From Streptomyces rhizosphaerihabitans (GTDB taxonomy: Bacteria; Actinomycetota; Actinomycetes; Streptomycetales; Streptomycetaceae), in the NCBI RefSeq assembly GCF_025399795.1, contig NZ_JAODTZ010000005.1:186001-250000 (forward strand): 64,000 bases of DNA, in the 5' to 3' direction. Made by a program: the position numbers and the translations under genes. The notes under the pieces are model-generated. The model saw only the letters and a program-made list of their open reading frames with translations, had not been told where the DNA came from and made no database searches. Shown here one piece after another: positions 7,607-15,523 of this stretch. The first letter of the stretch is position 1. Every line of letters starts with the position of its first letter.

Positions 7607-10546
7607 ATGCCTCTGCTGGAGCCCGACCCCGACGCACTGCGGCCCGACACGCGCCCCGAGGCCCCCGCGGCCGACCGGGTTCCCGAGGACCGGGCCGAGG
7701 GCACCCCCGAGCCGATGCGCGGTGAACTGACCGCACTGCTCGGCGCCGACAAGGTACTGACCGGGATCTCCGACCTCGTGCGGTACGCCTCCGACGCCAG
7801 CCCCTACCGCTTCGTGCCGCGGGTCGTCGTGGTCCCCGAGGACATCGACGACATCTCGGCCGTGCTCTCGTACGCGCACGGCAAGGGCCGCGAGGTGGTG
7901 TTCCGCGCGGCCGGGACCTCGCTCAACGGTCAGGCGCAGGGCGAGGACATCCTCGTCGACGTACGCCGGCACTGGACGGGGGTCGAGGTCCTCGACGGAG
8001 GCGCGCGGATCCGGATCGCTCCGGGCACGACCGTCGCCCGCGCCAACGCCGCGCTCGCCCGGCACGGGCGCGTGCTCGGTCCCGATCCGGCCAGCGCGAT
8101 CGCCTGCACGGTCGGCGGCGTGGTCGCGAACAACGCCTCCGGAATGACCGCGGGCACCACCCGCAACGCGTACGTCACCCTCGCCTCGCTCACGTTCGTG
8201 CTGCCGACCGGCACGGTCGTGGACACGGCCGAGCCGGACGCGGACGAGCGTCTGGCACACGCGGAACCGGCCCTGTGCGCCGGGCTCATGGAGCTCAAGG
8301 CGGAGATCGGGTCGGACGCCGGACTGGTCGACCGCATCCGCGCCAAGTACGCGATCAAGAACACCAACGGCTACCGCCTGGACGCCTTCCTCGACGGTGC
8401 GACACCCGTCGAGATCCTGCGGGGCCTGATGGTCGGCTCGGAGGGCACCTTCGGCTTCATCTCGGAGGTCGTCTTCGACACCCTGCCCCTGGACCGCCGG
8501 GTGTCCGCCGCGCTGCTCTTCTTCGGCTCACTGCCGGCCGCGGCAGCCGCTGTGCCCCTGTTCACCGCCGCGGGCGCCTCGGCCGTGGAGCTGATGGACG
8601 GCAACACACTGCGTGCCTCGGTGAGCGTCGAGGGCGTGCCCGGCGACTGGGCCGCTCTGCCCGGTCCGACGACCGCGCTGCTCGTCGAGTTCCGCGCTCC
8701 GGACGAGGCCGCGCAGGAGGTCTACGAGGAGCGGGCCCGCGTGGTGCTGGAGGGGCTCCCCCTGGTGTCGCCCGTACCCTCGGTGACGAACTCGCTCACC
8801 CGCGATCAGCGGACCGTCGCCGGCTACTGGAAGGCCCGCAAGGCGTTCGTCACAGCGGTCGGCAGCGCTCGCCCGTCCGGTACGACGCTGATCACGGAGG
8901 ACTTCGCGGTGCCGCCCGATCGGCTCGCCGAGGCCTGCGAGGCGCTGCTGGAACTCCAGACCCGGCACGGCTTCGACGCCGCCGTCGCGGGCCATGCCGC
9001 CCACGGCAATCTGCACTTCCTGCTGGCCTTCGACGCGTCCGAGCCGGCCGACGTGGAGCGGTACGCCGCCTTCATGGACGCGTTCTGCCGGCTCACCGTC
9101 GAACGCTTCGACGGCTCGCTGAAGGCCGAACACGCCACCGGACGCAACATCGCGCCCTTCCTGGAGCTCGAATGGGGGCCCAGGGCAACGGAGTTGATGT
9201 GGCGCACCAAACGGCTGATCGATCCGGACGGAGTGCTCGCGCCGCGGATCGTGCTCGACCGTGATCCGCGCGCTCACGTGCGGGGCCTGAAGACGATCCC
9301 GCGCGTCGAGACGATCGCCGATCCCTGCATCGAGTGCGGCTTCTGCGAACCGACCTGCCCCAGCAAGGACGTGACGACCACACCGCGCCAACGGATCGTG
9401 CTGCGACGGGAGATGATGCGCCAGCCCGGCGGCTCCCCGGTCGAGGACAGACTCCTGGAAGCGTACGGATACGACGCCGTGGACACGTGCGCGGGCGACT
9501 CGACCTGCAAGCTCGCCTGCCCGGTCGGCATCGACACGGGCGCTTTGATGAAGAAGTTCCGGCACGCGCGGCACTCACCGCGCGAGGAGAAGGCGGCCGC
9601 GCTGGCCGCGCGGCACTTCCGCGCGCTCGAGGGCTCCGCACGGCTGGCCGTCGCCGCCCTGGACCGGATCGGCGACCGGCGGGTGAACGCCGTGACGCGG
9701 GCCGTACGCAAGGCCGTACGCCCCGATCTCGTGCCTGAGTGGCTGCCACGGATGCCAGGAGCCGCCTCCGCCATGCCCGGTACCGCGCGCGTCGGGGCGG
9801 TCGCCGTCTACTACCCGGCCTGCGTCAACCGCATCTTCGGCGGTCCGGGAGACGTGTCGCTCGCCCAGGCCGTCGTCGCGGTCTCCGCACGCGCGGGAAA
9901 GCCCGTGTGGATTCCGGACGATGTGTCGGGGACGTGCTGCGCGACGATCTGGCACTCCAAGGGATACGACACGGGCAACGCCGTGATGGCCAACCGCGTC
10001 GTCGAGGCCGCCTGGGGCTGGACCGCCGGCGGCAGACTGCCGCTCGTCGTGGACGCCTCGTCCTGCACGCTCGGCATCGCGCGGGAGGTCGTACCGTATC
10101 TGACCGCCGACAACCGGGAGTTGCACGCCGGGCTGCTGGTCGTGGACTCGCTGGTGTGGGCCGCGGAGGAGCTCCTCCCCCACCTCACCGTGCACCGTAC
10201 CCTCGGCTCCGCGGTGCTCCACCCGACCTGCTCCATGCGGCACTTGGACGACGAGGCACAGTTGCGCGCGGTGGCCGAGGCGTGCGCCGACGAGGTGGTG
10301 GTGCCCGACGACGCCGGGTGCTGCGCCTTCGCGGGCGACCGCGGAATGCTCCACAGGGAACTCACCGAGTCGGCCACACGCAAGGAGGCGGAGTTCGTGA
10401 CCTCCCGCGACTTCGACGCGCATCTGTCGGCCAACCGCATGTGCGAGGTGGGCATGGACCACGCGACGGGCCGCGGCTACTACTCCGCCCTGCTGGCGCT
10501 GGAGCACGCCACCCGCCCCGGCGTCCGGCGGGCCGACCGGTCCTGA
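7607..10546 (+). CDS. FAD-binding and Fe-S-binding oxidoreductase (2-hydroxyacid dehydrogenase-like)
   Basis: A 979-residue fusion of a GlcD/DLD-type FAD-linked oxidase and a GlcF-type iron-sulfur subunit, the architecture of bacterial D-lactate or D-2-hydroxyglutarate dehydrogenases that pass electrons to the respiratory chain. The N-terminal PCMH FAD domain includes VVFRAAGTSLNGQ and GGVVANNASGM (about residues 90-185); the FAD-linked oxidase C-terminal domain follows. The two cysteine clusters are CIECGFCEPTCP (from about 574) and CAGDSTCKLACP. The C-terminal cysteine-rich half has YYPACVNR, GTCCAT, CSMRH and GCCAFAGD. ATG at 7607 follows GTGAGGAG. The exact hydroxyacid is not determinable. 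It ends inside a strong terminator hairpin. Confidence 0.92.
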   Translation: MPLLEPDPDALRPDTRPEAPAADRVPEDRAEGTPEPMRGELTALLGADKVLTGISDLVRYASDASPYRFVPRVVVVPEDIDDISAVLSYAHGKGREVVFRAAGTSLNGQAQGEDILVDVRRHWTGVEVLDGGARIRIAPGTTVARANAALARHGRVLGPDPASAIACTVGGVVANNASGMTAGTTRNAYVTLASLTFVLPTGTVVDTAEPDADERLAHAEPALCAGLMELKAEIGSDAGLVDRIRAKYAIKNTNGYRLDAFLDGATPVEILRGLMVGSEGTFGFISEVVFDTLPLDRRVSAALLFFGSLPAAAAAVPLFTAAGASAVELMDGNTLRASVSVEGVPGDWAALPGPTTALLVEFRAPDEAAQEVYEERARVVLEGLPLVSPVPSVTNSLTRDQRTVAGYWKARKAFVTAVGSARPSGTTLITEDFAVPPDRLAEACEALLELQTRHGFDAAVAGHAAHGNLHFLLAFDASEPADVERYAAFMDAFCRLTVERFDGSLKAEHATGRNIAPFLELEWGPRATELMWRTKRLIDPDGVLAPRIVLDRDPRAHVRGLKTIPRVETIADPCIECGFCEPTCPSKDVTTTPRQRIVLRREMMRQPGGSPVEDRLLEAYGYDAVDTCAGDSTCKLACPVGIDTGALMKKFRHARHSPREEKAAALAARHFRALEGSARLAVAALDRIGDRRVNAVTRAVRKAVRPDLVPEWLPRMPGAASAMPGTARVGAVAVYYPACVNRIFGGPGDVSLAQAVVAVSARAGKPVWIPDDVSGTCCATIWHSKGYDTGNAVMANRVVEAAWGWTAGGRLPLVVDASSCTLGIAREVVPYLTADNRELHAGLLVVDSLVWAAEELLPHLTVHRTLGSAVLHPTCSMRHLDDEAQLRAVAEACADEVVVPDDAGCCAFAGDRGMLHRELTESATRKEAEFVTSRDFDAHLSANRMCEVGMDHATGRGYYSALLALEHATRPGVRRADRS

Positions 10547-10568
10547 TGCGAACCGGTCGGCCCGCCGG
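10525..10568 (+). terminator. Perfect 17-bp hairpin with the stop codon in its loop
   Basis: CCGGCGGGCCGACCGGT (10525-10541) pairs exactly with 10552-10568; the 10-base loop contains the TGA of the FAD/Fe-S oxidoreductase (10544-10546). It has no U tract, as is common in high-GC actinomycetes. It lies in the convergent gap before the PNGase A gene and probably terminates the upstream gene. Confidence 0.75.
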
Positions 10569-10688
10569 TAGCCGTGGCGCAGACCTCCGTCCGCTACTCG
10601 CCCTGGCCCCGGACGGCCGTGAGTCGCGCGGCCGGCCGGCGCGGGCGGCCGATGTCCGCGACGTCCCGCACACCGCGGACGGCCGGGC

Positions 10689-12341
10689 TCAACAGCGGAC
10701 GCGGTCCTCCGTGAGCACCCCCTGCACGGTGACCAGGGAGCGGTCGTAGCAGCCGGCCGACCCGTACAGCCGATAGCGTTCGCTCGTCGTGGCGACCGCG
10801 TGGCGCTGGTCGCGCGGCACGTTCGCCGTGTACGTCGCGTCGCCCGTGTAGGTGTCGTCGAGCCGTGACCAAGCGGTGCGCAGGCCTCCCGCCGTCTCGG
10901 CCACGGCGGCCCGGTCGCCGAGCGTCAGGACGGTCCGCAGCCGGTCGTCCGCACCGAGGGTCGTCGTGCCGTCCATCGTGTACGTGCGCCGGGTTCGCGT
11001 CGTCGCGGCTGGTCCGCGTCCGTCGAATGTCACCGCCTCGTCGTCGGTCCATGTCGCCCTGAGGCCGTCCGTGTCCTCACCAGCGGTCCAGCGGTGCACG
11101 GAGCTGTGTGCCAGGGTGCGGCTGACCGTTGTCAGCACCCGGCCGTGCGAGGTGTCGAGGTATCCGGCGACCGTCAGCCGGTGCCTACCCGTGGTGTCGA
11201 CTCGGTTCTCCGAACCGGGTGTGTACGTCGAGGAGTTGGCGAGGTCGCCCGCCTCGGCCCGGGTGAGGGCACCGCTCACGTGGGCGCGCCGCGCGTCCTG
11301 CCAGACGAGCACATTGACCGGCAGACTCCAACCGGTCTGCCCCTCGGGAACTCCCACGACGGAGACGTCGATCCGGTGCGGACGCCCGTCGTCGAGGAGT
11401 CCGGCGAACGGAGTCAGGTCGTACTCGATGGGCCTGACGTCGAAGGCGCGGGGCCCCGGAATCACGTACCAGAGGAAGGGGTTGGACCAGCCACCCGTCC
11501 ACACGGTCGGGAACGGCTGGGCGATTCCGGCGAGTTGGCCGTCGACCTTGATCTGCACCTCGCGGTAGGGGCCGTTGTCCGCCTTGCAGGAGTACGGTGC
11601 CGTGTCCGGGACCGTCAGATACCAGAACTCCTCGCAGCCGCCCCCGGACCCGGTCGCGTACACCTCGGCGATCACGCGCTCGCTGTTGCGCGGGGTGGTC
11701 AGGGTGCCGTCCTGGAGGGTCAGGACGCGGTCGGGAGTCGTGGCGGGCCTGCCCGCGTAGAACGTCAGCGTGGCCTTGACGTCGAGAACGCCGGTGTACG
11801 TGTCGTCGACGACGTTTCCGATGAGCATCTCGACGTCGCGGCTCCGCCGGAACGTGTCGCTGTAGCGCGTCACGTCCTTCTCGACGGACCACGCGATCCC
11901 GTCGGGCGACGGCTCCGGGGTGGACGTACGGAGGATCTCCACTCCTCCGACGTGCAGATATCCGAGGCGGTCGAACTGGCGTCCCTTGACCTTGCCTTCG
12001 AGCCGGAGCACGACCTTGCTCCAGTGGTCGCCGCAGCCCGTCGGCGGGGTGTACGTGCCCGTGTAGGGCGTGAAGTCGCGGAACTGCGCCTCCGCGAGGG
12101 TCACTTCACAGGACGGTGCGGCGTACCTGCCGACAGGCGGGGCAGCGGTGACGGGGTCGTGCCAGTCGCTGCCGAACTCGGCGGGCACGTCGGTCGATCG
12201 AGCGTGGGCCGGCACGGCGGAGGCCGCGGGCACAGGAGCCGCGACGGACGCGGTGGCCGCCGGAGCCGGACCCGCTCCGAGGAGGGCGCTCGCCACGAGG
12301 ACCACTCCGGTGAGCATGGACATGATGACCGGTTTACTCAT
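10689..12341 (-). CDS. Secreted peptide-N-glycosidase A-type amidase
   Basis: A 550-residue secreted protein matching the plant/fungal/actinobacterial PNGase A family, which releases N-linked glycans by hydrolysing the glycan-asparagine amide. A signal peptide (MSKPVIMSMLTGVVLVASALLG followed by AxA sites) covers about residues 1-35. Family blocks include FGSDWHDPVT, CEVTLAEAQFRDF, LHVGGVEILRTSTPEPSPDG, WSVEKDVTRYS and GNVVDDTYTGV. ATG at 12341 is taken because it starts the signal peptide directly. It probably acts on environmental glycoproteins. It is convergent with the FAD oxidoreductase; its 5' region is the repeat island at 12360-12684. Confidence 0.88.
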   Translation of the reverse strand: MSKPVIMSMLTGVVLVASALLGAGPAPAATASVAAPVPAASAVPAHARSTDVPAEFGSDWHDPVTAAPPVGRYAAPSCEVTLAEAQFRDFTPYTGTYTPPTGCGDHWSKVVLRLEGKVKGRQFDRLGYLHVGGVEILRTSTPEPSPDGIAWSVEKDVTRYSDTFRRSRDVEMLIGNVVDDTYTGVLDVKATLTFYAGRPATTPDRVLTLQDGTLTTPRNSERVIAEVYATGSGGGCEEFWYLTVPDTAPYSCKADNGPYREVQIKVDGQLAGIAQPFPTVWTGGWSNPFLWYVIPGPRAFDVRPIEYDLTPFAGLLDDGRPHRIDVSVVGVPEGQTGWSLPVNVLVWQDARRAHVSGALTRAEAGDLANSSTYTPGSENRVDTTGRHRLTVAGYLDTSHGRVLTTVSRTLAHSSVHRWTAGEDTDGLRATWTDDEAVTFDGRGPAATTRTRRTYTMDGTTTLGADDRLRTVLTLGDRAAVAETAGGLRTAWSRLDDTYTGDATYTANVPRDQRHAVATTSERYRLYGSAGCYDRSLVTVQGVLTEDRVRC

Positions 12342-12359
12342 GTGCGGTGTTCTACGGGG

Positions 12360-12684
12360 CCGTTGAGCTGACCGCAATGGTGCACCGGGCCGCTGGGCAC
12401 CGCGCCCGGGGCTTGGGCAAGCTTGCGACTTTGGCGGCACCCGCAGGGACGAGCATGCGACTTGGGCGGCGCCCACCGCCTTGGACGGGCATGCGGCTCG
12501 GACGGAGCTCGCGGCTTGGACGGCATCCGCAGGGACGAGCATGCGACTTGGGCGGGCTTGGGCGACGGATCGGGGCGCGGCACACCGGGCCGACAGCGAA
12601 CCCGGACCGCTCGGTGCCCCGCCTCGCGCCTCCGCCCGGTTCCGGCACGGGCCCCACCGGCTTCCGGCACGGACCCCCGGCCCG
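12360..12684. repeat. Degenerate GC-rich repeat island
   Basis: A 29-bp segment beginning CCGCAGGGACGAGCATGCGA occurs identically at 12441-12469 and 12527-12555; shorter variants of GCATGCGACTTGGGCGG fill the rest of the gap. Translation in any frame gives only repetitive Arg/Pro/Ser sequence. The island lies between the 3' end of the L,D-transpeptidase and the 5' end of PNGase A, both on the minus strand, so it may be in the leader of the latter. No gene is seen. Confidence 0.8.
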
Positions 12685-13434
12685 CTAAGCCTTCAGGTCC
12701 GCCTTGTCCCCCATCACCACGACAGGGTGCTGATCCGGGTCGAGTGTGCGCAGCAGGTATTCCATGGCGGGCTTGGACAGGCTCACGCACGCCGACGTGC
12801 CGCTTCCGTGGTCCATGTGCAGCCAGATACCGCCACCCTTCTCGTCGCCCCACGGGCGGGTCGGGTCGTCCGGCGGATTGCCCTTGAGTCGGTTGTAGTC
12901 GATGGCGATGACGTAGTCGAAGTCGTGCCAGTGCGACTTCGCCCAGTAGTGCGGCGCCTGGAAGCCCTGCGACTGCGTGTACGGCAGCCGGGCGCCCGGG
13001 TCGTCGAGCACTCCACCGGCGTCGCTGAGCGTGAACACTCCCACGGGGCTCCGCTTGTCGTCCTCGTGATGGTCGGCCGTCCAGCCCTTCTTCCCGTTGT
13101 GCGCGGCCCAGCTCCGGGTCTTCTCCCACGTCGTACCGGACTTCGTGTACAGCACGGCCGTGGAGTTCGCGGAGTCCTTGCCCTCGCCGTAGACCGCCAG
13201 GACCTGGCGGGAATCGGACGGAATCCGCCGCTGGAGCCGGTCACCCACATCGGGGATGCGTTTCGGGTCGACCGGTGGCACGCTCGTTCGGGCGACCGCG
13301 CCACCGGCCCCCGCCTGTCCCTTCGCACCGCTCCCGCTTCCGCCCCCCGAGCCACCGCAGGCCGAGAGGGTGACGGCGACGGCCCCGCAGACCATGACGG
13401 CGAGCCCCGTACGCATCGCACCGTTCTTTCGCAT
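12685..13434 (-). CDS. L,D-transpeptidase (YkuD-like) lipoprotein
   Basis: A 249-residue predicted lipoprotein with a YkuD-type catalytic domain, which forms 3-3 peptidoglycan crosslinks or attaches ligands to the wall. The lipobox is LSAC with cysteine about residue 26, followed by a Gly/Ser-rich linker. The catalytic end reads GGGIWLHMDHGSGTSACVSLS near residues 198-218. The histidine and cysteine are present, but the residue before the cysteine is alanine where the family usually has glycine. Earlier blocks (RSPVGVFTLSDAGG, DYNRLKGNPP) fit the same fold. The start at 13434 gives a compact signal sequence; ATG at 13416 is an alternative. Confidence 0.82.
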   Translation of the reverse strand: MRKNGAMRTGLAVMVCGAVAVTLSACGGSGGGSGSGAKGQAGAGGAVARTSVPPVDPKRIPDVGDRLQRRIPSDSRQVLAVYGEGKDSANSTAVLYTKSGTTWEKTRSWAAHNGKKGWTADHHEDDKRSPVGVFTLSDAGGVLDDPGARLPYTQSQGFQAPHYWAKSHWHDFDYVIAIDYNRLKGNPPDDPTRPWGDEKGGGIWLHMDHGSGTSACVSLSKPAMEYLLRTLDPDQHPVVVMGDKADLKA

Positions 13435-13654
13435 GCCGCCCATCCTCGCATCACGTCTCGGGCGAATCACCCTCCCCCGGCTTCCGGCCAGTCACGGTCG
13501 CTCCGGGCCGGTTCCTTGCCCCGGAGCGGAAAACCGTTTGCTTTCGACCACGCTGCGACGCGAACCTTTCACGGTTTGCTGCCGGCCCCCGCGGCCGGAC
13601 GGTTGCCGAAATCCGCGGCTCCCTCCATTCCCTGACACGAGCCACTGGGACGTC

Positions 13655-15523
13655 ATGCAGATCCAAGACCTTCCGTATCCCGACCCCGGTGTGCCCGACG
13701 CGCGCTCGGGTTCCCGATTCCTGTGGTGGCTCGGGCGGAATCAGCTCGGCGGACAGTTCAAGGCCCTGGCCTGGGGTCTGCTGCACTTCCTGGCCGTCTC
13801 CGCACTGCCGTTCTGCGTCGGTCTGGCCGTCCAGGCCGTCGTCGACCACTCCGGCACCCGGCTCGCCCTGACCGGCGCGCTGATGGTGTTGTGCGGCGTG
13901 TGCATCGCCCTGGGCGACACCATGCTGCACCGCACCGCGGTCACCAACTGGATCACCGCGGCCGCGCGCGTGCAGCAACTGCTGGCCCGCAGAACCGCGC
14001 TGCTGGGCTCCGCACTGACGCGTCGCGTCGCGGCGGGCGAGGTGGTCGCCGTATCCACCGGCGACGTCGAGAAGATCGGCTGGTTCGTGGAGGGCATGTC
14101 CCGGTTCACGGCGGCCGCCGTGACGGTGGTCCTGGTCTGCGTGGCCCTGGTCGTCTACCAGCCGGCGCTGGGCGTGATCGTCGCCGTGGGCGTGCCCGTG
14201 CTGGCGGTGTCCGTGCTGCCGCTGCTGCCCCGCGCCACCCGGCGCGCCGACTTCCAGCGGGAGAAGGCGGGCCGCGCCACCGAACTGGCCTCCGACACCG
14301 TCGCGGGCCTGCGGGTGCTCCGCGGCATCGGCGGCGAGGAGCTCTTCCTCGACCGCTATCGCCGCGCCTCCCAGGAGGTCCGCCGGGCCGCCGTGCGCAG
14401 CGCCCGTATGTGGGCGCTGATCTCGGCGATCCAGGTGCTGCTGCCCGGTCTGCTGATGATCGCCGTTGTCTGGCGCGGTGTGCACTTGGCCCGCGACGGA
14501 CGGATCACGGTCGGCGAACTGGTCACCGTATACAGCGCGGTGATGCTACTCGCGTACCCTTTGCGGCATTTCGAAGAGATTGCCATGGCCTACTCCTTCT
14601 CGCGTCCGTCGGCCCGGCGAGCCGCCCGGATCCTGTCCCTGGAACGGGCCATGGACAGCGCTGGATCGCTCGCCGCGGACATCCCGGGCGGCGATCTGTA
14701 CGACCCCGCGACCGGGCTGCTCGCTCCCGCGGGCCGGCTCACCGCCGTGGTGTGCGGCGACCCGGACGCGGCGGGGCTGCTGGCAGAGCGGCTCGGCGGC
14801 CATGCCGGCGAGCCGGGCGAGGAGGTGCCCGTCAGGGGCGCGCCGACCAGCAATTCGGTGGTCCTCGGGGGCGTACCGCTGGACGAACTGCCCCTGGAGT
14901 GCGCCCGTACCGCCGTCCTCGTCCAGGACAAGGACCCGGTGCTGCTGTCCGGCTCGCTGCGCGAGCTGCTCGACGTGCCCGCGTCGGGTCTCGTGAGCGC
15001 CGAGGCAGCCCTGTCCGCCGCGCAGTGCGGCGACGTGCTGGACGCGCTCGCCCAGGGCTCGCTGGACGCCGAGGACCCGATGGACGCCCGCATCACGGAA
15101 CGCGGGCGCAGCCTGTCCGGCGGCCAGCGCCAGCGGCTCGCGCTGGCCCGGTCCCTGATCACGGATCCGGAGGTACTCGTCCTGGACGAGCCGACGTCCG
15201 CGGTCGACTCGCACACCGAGGCCCGGATCGCGGACGAAGTGCGCTCCCTGCGCGCCGGACGCACAACCGTGATCTTCACGTCCTCACCGCTCCTCCTGGA
15301 CCAGGCGGACCGGGTCGTCCTGGTCCACGACGGCGAGGTCGTCGCGGTCGGCGTGCACCGCGAACTGGTGCACAGCGAACCGCGATACCGGGCCGTGGTG
15401 ACCCGGGAGACCGAGGAAGAGTCCGCCGTCCAAGCCGCGGAACGGACCGCTCTCGGCGGCGTGCCCCTGGAGGACGCGGCCGTTCTGGACGGCGTACTGG
15501 AAGAAATCGAGGAGACCGCATGA
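13655..15523 (+). CDS. ABC exporter subunit with degenerate Walker A
   Basis: A 622-residue fused membrane/ATPase half-transporter. Six hydrophobic segments occupy roughly residues 25-330. In the ATPase domain the Walker A position reads VVCGDPDAAGLLAERL (about 364-378), lacking the GxxGxGK[S/T] loop, and the switch-histidine position reads IFTSSPLLL without histidine. The signature LSGGQRQR (about 487) and Walker B VLVLDEPTS (about 507) are intact. ATG at 13655 is used; the next gene's ATG overlaps its stop (ATGA). It is expected to heterodimerise with that product; the cargo is unknown. Confidence 0.9.
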   Translation: MQIQDLPYPDPGVPDARSGSRFLWWLGRNQLGGQFKALAWGLLHFLAVSALPFCVGLAVQAVVDHSGTRLALTGALMVLCGVCIALGDTMLHRTAVTNWITAAARVQQLLARRTALLGSALTRRVAAGEVVAVSTGDVEKIGWFVEGMSRFTAAAVTVVLVCVALVVYQPALGVIVAVGVPVLAVSVLPLLPRATRRADFQREKAGRATELASDTVAGLRVLRGIGGEELFLDRYRRASQEVRRAAVRSARMWALISAIQVLLPGLLMIAVVWRGVHLARDGRITVGELVTVYSAVMLLAYPLRHFEEIAMAYSFSRPSARRAARILSLERAMDSAGSLAADIPGGDLYDPATGLLAPAGRLTAVVCGDPDAAGLLAERLGGHAGEPGEEVPVRGAPTSNSVVLGGVPLDELPLECARTAVLVQDKDPVLLSGSLRELLDVPASGLVSAEAALSAAQCGDVLDALAQGSLDAEDPMDARITERGRSLSGGQRQRLALARSLITDPEVLVLDEPTSAVDSHTEARIADEVRSLRAGRTTVIFTSSPLLLDQADRVVLVHDGEVVAVGVHRELVHSEPRYRAVVTRETEEESAVQAAERTALGGVPLEDAAVLDGVLEEIEETA

